NCBI GenBank assembly: GCA_030148625.1
Contig: JASBTC010000357.1
Coordinates: forward strand, 1-19,764
Reading direction: 5' to 3'
Origin: Sphingobium sp.
GTDB taxonomy: Bacteria; Pseudomonadota; Alphaproteobacteria; Sphingomonadales; Sphingomonadaceae
Length of the DNA: 19,764 nt
The notes under the pieces are model-generated. The model was not told the origin of the DNA. It saw nothing but the letters and a program-made list of their open reading frames with translations, and searched no databases. This document shows positions 14,113 to 19,764 of this stretch, in pieces. The first letter of the stretch is position 1, and every line of letters starts with the position of its first letter. Both the position numbers and the translations under genes were made by a program.

Positions 14113-16158
14113 ATGCGCCGCTTCTTCACCTCCGCCCTTCTCATCGGCACCGCGATGGCGGGCCTCGCGCCGCTCGGCGCGCAGGATGCGCAGCACCCCG
14201 CGGCGGCGGCCAAGTCCACGCCCGAAATCGGCGCCTTCGGCTTTGACGAGAGCGGCATGGACAGGTCGGTGAAGCCCGGCGACGATTTCTACGCTTATGC
14301 GGGTGGCGGCTGGGTGAAGAACACGCCGATGCCGGCCGACAAGGCAATGTACGGATCGTATCTTGTCATGCGCGACCTCACGAGCGAGCGGTTGCGCGGC
14401 ATCATCCAGGGTACGCAGAACGATCCGTCGAGCAAGCTCGGCCGCGCCTATGCCGCCTATATGGACACCGCGAAGATCGAGGCGCTGGGCATGAAACCGG
14501 TTCAGCCCTGGCTCGCCCGGATCAAGGGTCTGAAAGACCGCAAGGGCTATTCGGCGCTGCTCGCGGAATCGATGCGGATGGGCATCAGCGGCCCTTATTT
14601 CCCGTGGGTATGGCCCGATGACCGGCAGCCCAAGCGCATGATCCTGAGCATCTGGCAGGATGGCACGGGCATGCCCGATCGCGACATGTATCTCTCGGAC
14701 AAGCCGGCGTTCGCCAAGATGCGAGAGGCTTATGTCGCGCATCTCGGGCGCGTGCTGACGCTTGCCGGCGAGAGCGATGTCGAAGCCCGCGCCAAGGCGG
14801 TGATGGCGATGGAGACCGAGATCGCCAAGGTTCAGTGGACGCGCGTCGAAGCGAACGACGTCACGAAGACCTACAACAAGTTCACGCTTGCCCAGACCGC
14901 GCAATTCTCCACGCCGACGCTCGATATGCCGACGGTGATCAAGGCGGCGGTTCCCAATGTCAGCGAACTGATCGTCAGCCATCCGAGCGCAATGATCGGC
15001 ATCGCCCGGATCATGGACAAGGCACCGGTCGAGGTGTTGCGCGATCAGATGACGGTGCGCAGCCTGATGGCTCTCGCGCCGGCCTTGCCGGACGCGGTCG
15101 AGGCCGAGCGCTTCGCTTTTTACGACAAGGTTATCAACGGCACGCCGGAGCGCGAGCCGCGCTGGCGGAAGGGCACGGCGCTGGTCAACGGCATGCTGCG
15201 CGACGAGGTCGCCCAGCTTTATGTGCAGCATTACTTCCCGCCCGAATACAAGGCGTCGATGACCGGTCTCGCCAACAATCTGCTGGCGATCATGGGCGAT
15301 CGCATCGGCCGGCTCGACTGGATGCAGCCGGTCACCAAGGCCAAGGCGCAGCAGAAGCTGAAGGGCTTCGTGGTCAGGGTCGGCTATCCCGACGCATTTC
15401 GCGACTATGCCGGGCTGGACGTGAAGGACGGCGATCTTTTCGGCAATGTCGTCCGGTCGAACCGTTTCGAATTCCTCTGGTCGATCGGCCGCCTCGACAA
15501 GCCGACGCAGCGATCCGACTGGTATTATTCTCCGCAGACGGTCAACGCCAATGCGAGCTGGAACCGGCTCGAAATAACATTCCCGGCCGCGTTCCTGCAG
15601 GCGCCGTCCTTCGATCCCAAGGCCGATCCGGCCGTGAACTACGGCGCGATCGGCGCGATCGCCGGGCACGAGATCAGTCATCATTTCGACGACAACGGCT
15701 CCAAGTTCAATGAAAAGGGCCTGCTTGAGAGCTGGTGGACGCCGGAGGATCTCAGGGCGTTCGAGAAGGCGAGCAAGGCGCTGATCGCGCAGTACGACGC
15801 CTATGAGCCGTTGCCGGGCGAACATATGAGCGGCCGGCTGACCCTTGGAGAGAATATCGGCGATCTCGCCGGCCTCACCATCGCTTACGACGCCTATCAG
15901 CGTTCGCTTGGCGGCAAGCCGGCGCCGGTGATCAACGGCTATACCGGCGATCAGCGCTTCTTCCTTGGCTGGGCGCAATTTTGGCGGGTGAAGCAGCGCG
16001 AGGGGCACCTCCGCCAGCAGCTGCTGACCGACACCCATTCGCCCGCGACGCAGCGCGCCTGGGTCGTCCGCAATCTCGACGCCTGGTATAAGGCGTTCGA
16101 TGTCAAACCCGGCGACAAGCTGTATCTCGAGCCGTCCAAGCGCGTCAAAATCTGGTAG
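14113..16158 (+). CDS. M13 family metallo-oligopeptidase (neprilysin/PepO-like), secreted
   Basis: A 681-residue zinc peptidase that cuts small peptides. The Sec signal peptide MRRFFTSALLIGTAMAGLA is cleaved near residue 23, and the next conserved block is SVKPGDDFYAYAGGGWVKN, the M13 N-terminal signature. The catalytic motifs are HEISHHFDDNG (His519, Glu520, His523) and GENIGDLAG (Glu580 zinc ligand, Asp584). The C-terminus has DTHSPATQRAWVVRN and ends in KIW, as expected. The substrate-binding motif, usually NAYYNP or NAFY, reads NANASWN, which lacks the aromatic residue. I start at ATG 14113, with AGAGG five bases upstream, rather than the ATG at 14077, because the signal peptide then begins correctly. 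The stop is 5 bp from the next peptidase gene, so both are co-transcribed. It probably acts in the periplasm. Confidence 0.93.
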   Translation: MRRFFTSALLIGTAMAGLAPLGAQDAQHPAAAAKSTPEIGAFGFDESGMDRSVKPGDDFYAYAGGGWVKNTPMPADKAMYGSYLVMRDLTSERLRGIIQGTQNDPSSKLGRAYAAYMDTAKIEALGMKPVQPWLARIKGLKDRKGYSALLAESMRMGISGPYFPWVWPDDRQPKRMILSIWQDGTGMPDRDMYLSDKPAFAKMREAYVAHLGRVLTLAGESDVEARAKAVMAMETEIAKVQWTRVEANDVTKTYNKFTLAQTAQFSTPTLDMPTVIKAAVPNVSELIVSHPSAMIGIARIMDKAPVEVLRDQMTVRSLMALAPALPDAVEAERFAFYDKVINGTPEREPRWRKGTALVNGMLRDEVAQLYVQHYFPPEYKASMTGLANNLLAIMGDRIGRLDWMQPVTKAKAQQKLKGFVVRVGYPDAFRDYAGLDVKDGDLFGNVVRSNRFEFLWSIGRLDKPTQRSDWYYSPQTVNANASWNRLEITFPAAFLQAPSFDPKADPAVNYGAIGAIAGHEISHHFDDNGSKFNEKGLLESWWTPEDLRAFEKASKALIAQYDAYEPLPGEHMSGRLTLGENIGDLAGLTIAYDAYQRSLGGKPAPVINGYTGDQRFFLGWAQFWRVKQREGHLRQQLLTDTHSPATQRAWVVRNLDAWYKAFDVKPGDKLYLEPSKRVKIW

Positions 16159-16163
16159 CGCAA

Positions 16164-17150
16164 ATGATGCGGACACCGCTCTCGAAGATCCTGCCGGGCA
16201 GCCTCGTCTGGGACAATCACGCCTGCCTGCCGCTGCGGCCGGAAGACAGGCGCTTCCTGCCGCAACTCGAGCGGATGCGTGCGACCGGCGTGACCGTCGT
16301 CACCATCAATGCGGCGTTCGGCACGTTCGGCGGGGACCTTGCCGACGCCATGCTGGACAGCGTTCAGAACTGGGTGGCGGAACACCCCGATACGCTGATG
16401 CTGGTGAAGACGGCCGCCGATCTCGATGCTGCTCAGGCGAGCGGCAGGCTCGGCATCTGCTTCGATCTCGAAAGCATGACCGCGCTGGACGGCGATATCG
16501 GCAGGGTCGAGCATTTCTACGCGCGCGGCGTCCGCTGGATGCTGGGGACCTACAACACCGCCAATGCCGCCGGCGGCGGCTGCATGGAGGCGGATGAAGG
16601 GCTGACCGATTTCGGACGCAGCGTGATCGCGGAGATGAACCGGGTCGGCATGGTCGTGTGCGGCAGCCATTGCGGCTGTCGCACCGCGCGCGAGATGATC
16701 GACGCCTCGGCGTTGCCCATGATCTTCTCGCATTCGAACGCGCGCGTGGTGCACGATCATCCGCGCAACATCCCCGACGACCTGATCCGCGCCTGCGCCG
16801 AGCGGGGCGGAGTGATCGGCATCAACGGCTTCGGTCCGTTTCTCGGCGACAACGACGCCACCACCGCAGCCTATGCCGCGCATGTCGAGCATATGCTCGA
16901 TCTGGTGGGCGACGATCATGTCGGCATCGCGCTGGACTATGTCTTCGATATGGACGAGCTGAACCACTATATCTCCGCCGATCCAGTGACCTTTCCGCCG
17001 GACATTTTTCCGCTCGGCGCGGAGATGGTCGAGCCCGAACGGCTGCCTGACATCGCACGGTTCATGCTCGATCGCGGATATAGCCGGGAGACGCTGGGCA
17101 AGCTCTTCGGCGGCAATCACCGGCGCATCGCCGAGACCGTCTGGAAATAG
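16164..17150 (+). CDS. M19 family dipeptidase with unusual metal-site residue
   Basis: A complete 328-residue M19 protein without a signal peptide, so probably cytoplasmic. It has the barrel motifs Glu103 (FDLES), His169 (CGSHCGC), His190 (FSHSN), Arg201 (HPRN) and Asp258 (HVGIALD). The N-terminal zinc motif, normally DxHxD, reads DNHAC, so the second Asp ligand appears to be Cys21. It follows the M13 gene by 5 bp and is likely translated by coupling, as no strong ribosome site precedes the tandem ATG ATG. Classic members hydrolyse dipeptides, including those with a C-terminal D-residue, and some related barrel enzymes act on other amides. The Cys change makes the metal content and activity uncertain, although such a variant may be normal for this subgroup. 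Confidence 0.9.
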   Translation: MMRTPLSKILPGSLVWDNHACLPLRPEDRRFLPQLERMRATGVTVVTINAAFGTFGGDLADAMLDSVQNWVAEHPDTLMLVKTAADLDAAQASGRLGICFDLESMTALDGDIGRVEHFYARGVRWMLGTYNTANAAGGGCMEADEGLTDFGRSVIAEMNRVGMVVCGSHCGCRTAREMIDASALPMIFSHSNARVVHDHPRNIPDDLIRACAERGGVIGINGFGPFLGDNDATTAAYAAHVEHMLDLVGDDHVGIALDYVFDMDELNHYISADPVTFPPDIFPLGAEMVEPERLPDIARFMLDRGYSRETLGKLFGGNHRRIAETVWK

Positions 17151-17157
17151 AAGAGCT

Positions 17158-17176
17158 AAGCCTAAGCCTTAGGCTT
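17158..17176. repeat. Inverted repeat AAGCCTAA-GCC-TTAGGCTT after the M19 gene
   Basis: Perfect 8-bp arms with a 3-base loop begin 7 bases after the dipeptidase stop. It could be a weak terminator or a regulatory palindrome upstream of the M20 gene; no T-run follows. Confidence 0.5.
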
Positions 17177-17187
17177 TACGCGTTGCG

Positions 17188-17224
17188 CTCGCCCCCAGTG
17201 GCGAGACAAAAGATGATAATCTTT
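17188..17224. promoter_or_regulatory. Two further hairpins in the leader of the M20 gene
   Basis: CTCGCC (17188-17193) pairs with GGCGAG (17200-17205) around CCCAGT. AAAGAT (17209-17214) pairs with ATCTTT (17219-17224) around GATA. The second ends just before the ACGGAG ribosome site (17225-17230). With the repeat at 17158 they make three consecutive hairpins in an 89-bp gap. Confidence 0.35.
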
Positions 17225-17239
17225 ACGGAGACGAGCAGC

Positions 17240-18772
17240 ATGACATTCAGCACGATGGATCAGTTCAACCGCCGCGACCTCATCCGCGGCGCGGCCATGC
17301 TGGGGGCGGGAACCGCTCTGATGAGCCCGTTCGGCGCGCTTGCGCAGAAGAGCGGCTTTGCCGACGTGCGCAAGGCGGCGGAGGCCGGCAAGGAAGCGTC
17401 GGTCAAGCGCATCCGCGACTGGGTGGCACTGGATTCGATCGCCGCCGAGAACAAGAACATGCCCGAGGGCGCGGCCTATATGGCCGAGCTGATCAAACAG
17501 GCCGGTTTCCAGACCGCGGAAGTCGTGCCCACCAAGGGCCATCCCGGCGTGCTCGGCACACTCGATGCCGGCGCAAAGCGCACGCTGGGCCTCTACTTCA
17601 TGTACGACGTGAAACAATATGACGCCGCCGAATGGACCTCGCCGCCGCTCGAGAGCCGGCTGGTGGAGCGCAAGGGGCTTGGCTCGGTGCTGATCGGGCG
17701 CGGCACCGCCAACCACAAGGGGCCGGAAGCGACTTTCCTCGCCGCACTCCATGCGATCCGCGCGGCGGGCCGCAAGCTGCCCGTCAACCTCGTATTGCTT
17801 TGCGAAGGCGAGGAAGAGATCGGCTCGCCGAACTTCCGCGAACTCGCGACCACGCCGAAGGTGCTTTCCGCGCTCAAGCGGTGCGAAGGGATCATGATGC
17901 CCACAGCCATGGCGGATCTGGAGGGCAATGCCGTGATCGAGCTGGGCGCCAAGGGCATCATCGAGCTGGAACTCGTCGCCAGCGGCGAGAAATGGGGCCG
18001 CGGTCCGCGCAAGGACGTGCATTCCAGCCTGAAAGCCGCGCTCGACTCCCCCGCTTGGCGGCTCGTCCAGGCGCTCCAGACCTTGGTCACGCCGGACGGC
18101 AACACGCCCGCGATCGACGGGTGGTTCGAGAATGTCCGCCCGCTGACCGACCGCGAGAAGTCGCTGATCCGCGAGGCCACCAAATATTCGAGCGAGGCGC
18201 AGATCAAGGAGGCGATGAGCTTCACCCACTGGATCGACAACCTGTCCTACGAAGACGCGATGATCCGCCTGATGCAGGAGCCCACGGTCAATATCGAGGG
18301 CCTGGTCGCGGGCTATACCGGGCCGGGCGGCAAGACCGTCCTGCCGGGCCGGGCGGTCGCGAAGCTCGATCTGCGGCTCGTGCCGAACCAGACGCGCACC
18401 GAGGCCATCGGCAAGCTGCGCGCGCATCTCGACAAGCGCGGCTTCAAGGATATCGAAATGAACGTCAGCGGCGGTTACGACCCGACCGAGACCAGCGAGA
18501 CCAGTTCGCTCACCCGCGCCGAAGTGGCGACCTACCGCAAGCTGGGCGTGCGCCCCAGTCTCAGCCCGCGCCTGGCGGGAAGCTGGCCGGGCGGCACCTT
18601 CACCCAGCCGCCGGTCTCGGTGCCGGTCGGCCGCTTCGGCCTGGGCTATGGCGGCGCGGCGCACGCGCCCGACGAATTCTATCTGATCGACTCGGTCAAT
18701 CCCAAGGCAGCGGGCCTGGTCGATGCCACGATGGGGCATGTGGAATTCCTCCACATGCTCGCATCGATCTGA
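17240..18772 (+). CDS. M20-family metallohydrolase-like protein, Tat-exported
   Basis: A 510-residue protein of the M20/M25/M40 peptidase fold. The N-terminus carries a twin-arginine signal (NRRDLIRGAAMLGAGTALM, cleavage near ALA-Q at residue 36), so it folds in the cytoplasm and acts outside it. Family landmarks are YDVKQYDAAEWTSPPLE, GRGTANHKGPEA, CEGEEEIGS (Glu192 general base, Glu193), the dimerisation-domain KDVHSS, and a C-terminal GGAAHAPDE with His475. Three usual metal ligands differ by eye: Met121 for the HxD His, Asn158 for the bridging Asp, and Pro221 for the late Asp. I start at ATG 17240 with ACGGAG nine bases upstream; ATG 17255 is possible. It may bind metal differently or belong to a subgroup with an altered reaction. 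It is separated from the M19 gene by a structured 89-bp leader. Confidence 0.88.
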   Translation: MTFSTMDQFNRRDLIRGAAMLGAGTALMSPFGALAQKSGFADVRKAAEAGKEASVKRIRDWVALDSIAAENKNMPEGAAYMAELIKQAGFQTAEVVPTKGHPGVLGTLDAGAKRTLGLYFMYDVKQYDAAEWTSPPLESRLVERKGLGSVLIGRGTANHKGPEATFLAALHAIRAAGRKLPVNLVLLCEGEEEIGSPNFRELATTPKVLSALKRCEGIMMPTAMADLEGNAVIELGAKGIIELELVASGEKWGRGPRKDVHSSLKAALDSPAWRLVQALQTLVTPDGNTPAIDGWFENVRPLTDREKSLIREATKYSSEAQIKEAMSFTHWIDNLSYEDAMIRLMQEPTVNIEGLVAGYTGPGGKTVLPGRAVAKLDLRLVPNQTRTEAIGKLRAHLDKRGFKDIEMNVSGGYDPTETSETSSLTRAEVATYRKLGVRPSLSPRLAGSWPGGTFTQPPVSVPVGRFGLGYGGAAHAPDEFYLIDSVNPKAAGLVDATMGHVEFLHMLASI

Positions 18773-18786
18773 GGGATCTGCGATGA

Positions 18787-18811
18787 CTGAGGGGCTAAAG
18801 CCGCCCCTCAG
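18787..18811. terminator. Bidirectional terminator hairpin between convergent genes
   Basis: CTGAGGGGC (18787-18795) pairs with GCCCCTCAG (18803-18811) around a 7-base AT-containing loop. It lies 14 bases after the M20 stop and overlaps the stop codon of the minus-strand M19 gene (18808-18810). Position and symmetry suit a shared terminator. Confidence 0.65.
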
Positions 18812-19764
18812 CCGCCCCAGGTCGCGGTCAGCAGCCGTGCGAAATTGCCACCGAGGATCGCCTTGATATTGTCCTTGGAATAGCGGCGGCGCATCAGTTC
18901 CTCGGTCAGGTCGTAGACCCGGCGCGGATGGTCGAACCCATCGGTGTCGATCTTGTCGCGCCACAGATATTTGGGGCCGGTGATCTCCTTCATCGCCTTG
19001 CGCAGCTCGGCGGGCATGTCGTCATAGCCGTGCATGTCGAGGTCGCTGCCCAGCCCGACATGGTCCATGCCGATCAGTTTCACCGCATAGTCGAAATGGT
19101 CGACCAGCTGCTTGATCGTCGTCGGCTCCGTGCTGCTCACGAAGTTGCGGACGCCCGCAATGCCCATCACGCCGCCCTTGGCCGCACAGGCCTTGATCGC
19201 CTCGTCGGTTTTGAGCCGGGGATGGTTGGTGAGCGAACGGCAATTGCTGTGGGTGATCGCGATCGGCTTGCTGGAGGCGGCGATCGCGTCGAGCGTGGTG
19301 CGGTCGCCGCAATGCGACACGTCCACCAGCATGCCCACCTTGTGCATCTCCTCGATGATCACCGCACCATAGTCGGTCAGGCCGCCATCGACCCGCTCGG
19401 TCGATCCCGAACCGAGGCGGTTCTGGCTGTTGTAGGTCAGCTGGGAGACGCGCTGGCCGACATCATAGAAGGTCTGCACATCTTCCTTCTTCCGGAAATG
19501 GTCGGCATTCTGCACGCCGATGATCACCGCCACCTTGCCATCGCGCTTGGCGCGCAGAATGTCGGCCATCTTGCTCACACCGGTCAGCACATGGCTGTTC
19601 ACCGCGATATAATGGGTCCACATCATGTAGAAGGTCAGCACCATGTCGCGCGCGTCGGGAGGCAGCATCGATGAGGGGACCCTGGCGACGGTGATGCGGG
19701 GTCTCGCGTGTCTGCTACCCGGCGCCGGGCTCGCCTGCGGCGGGAGCGCACCACCACCGGAGCC
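18808..19764 (-). CDS. M19 family (membrane) dipeptidase, 5' end outside or damaged
   Basis: Open for 318 codons to the window edge. The region from ATG 19668 onward is a convincing M19 C-terminal two-thirds: SQLTYNSQNRLG, VDVSHCGDRTT (His), ITHSNCRSL (His), NHPRLK (Arg), HVGLGSDLD (Asp) and a terminal ILGGNFARLL. The position of the metal-bridging Glu (normally IGxEGG) reads IGVQNADHF, with Gln at 19510-19512. The N-terminal HxD motif is not visible. The final 96 bases in this frame are Gly/Pro/Arg-rich and do not look like M19 beyond ITVARVPSS, so the start is unresolved: it may lie outside, or the edge sequence may carry indels. It is a paralogue of the gene at 1-588. Confidence 0.85.
   Translation of the reverse strand, partial: GSGGGALPPQASPAPGSRHARPRITVARVPSSMLPPDARDMVLTFYMMWTHYIAVNSHVLTGVSKMADILRAKRDGKVAVIIGVQNADHFRKKEDVQTFYDVGQRVSQLTYNSQNRLGSGSTERVDGGLTDYGAVIIEEMHKVGMLVDVSHCGDRTTLDAIAASSKPIAITHSNCRSLTNHPRLKTDEAIKACAAKGGVMGIAGVRNFVSSTEPTTIKQLVDHFDYAVKLIGMDHVGLGSDLDMHGYDDMPAELRKAMKEITGPKYLWRDKIDTDGFDHPRRVYDLTEELMRRRYSKDNIKAILGGNFARLLTATWGG

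Overview
The window is GC-rich, densely coded DNA from a Gram-negative bacterium. The gene families (Tat-exported M20 hydrolase, M13 oligopeptidase, several M19 dipeptidases, an ABC-permease/M1-peptidase fusion), the codon use and the many GTG/TTG starts point to an alphaproteobacterium, most likely a sphingomonad. That assignment is an inference from gene content; no rRNA or marker gene is present. No tRNA, rRNA, CRISPR array, insertion sequence or integrase was seen. Both ends cut through genes.

Left part (1-588): the 3' half of an M19 (renal dipeptidase-like) gene on the + strand. It converges on a long minus-strand cluster.

Middle-left, minus strand, transcribed from about 8600 down to 653: a predicted imino-acid operon that best fits trans-4-hydroxy-L-proline catabolism. 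In order it holds a DapA-family lyase/deaminase (7569-8492), a two-cysteine proline racemase / 4-hydroxyproline epimerase (6574-7569), a FAD D-amino-acid (D-hydroxyproline) dehydrogenase (5330-6577), a GntR/FCD regulator (4632-5306), an APC amino acid permease (3080-4504), and a secreted beta-propeller plus CehA/McbA-type metallohydrolase (653-3080) broken by a one-base frameshift. The first three genes overlap by one to four bases, and the permease and hydrolase overlap as TAATG. The palindrome GTATAC followed by G occurs at three key positions: the promoter of the first gene, the start of the regulator, and the leader of the permease. It is my candidate operator for the GntR protein. The final pathway enzyme, alpha-ketoglutarate semialdehyde dehydrogenase, is not in the window.

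Middle (8796-14034): a divergent module of a TetR regulator, a clear pair of palindromic operators 20 bp apart, and an ABC exporter-like pair. The pair is a single ATPase and a 1201-residue protein that fuses a duplicated ABC-2 permease to a periplasmic M1-type zinc aminopeptidase.

Right part (14113-19764): a peptidase run with an M13 metallo-oligopeptidase, an M19 dipeptidase 5 bp behind it, and a Tat-exported M20-family hydrolase behind a leader with three inverted repeats. On the opposite strand is a third M19 gene running off the window. Several of these peptidases lack canonical metal ligands by eye alignment: Cys for Asp in one M19, Gln for the bridging Glu in another, and Met/Asn/Pro for three ligands in the M20 protein.

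Taken together the window looks like a peptide and amino-acid scavenging island: exported and membrane peptidases release small peptides and (hydroxy)proline, the permease imports them, and the epimerase-dehydrogenase-deaminase set breaks down the imino acid. This functional link is a hypothesis based on adjacency.
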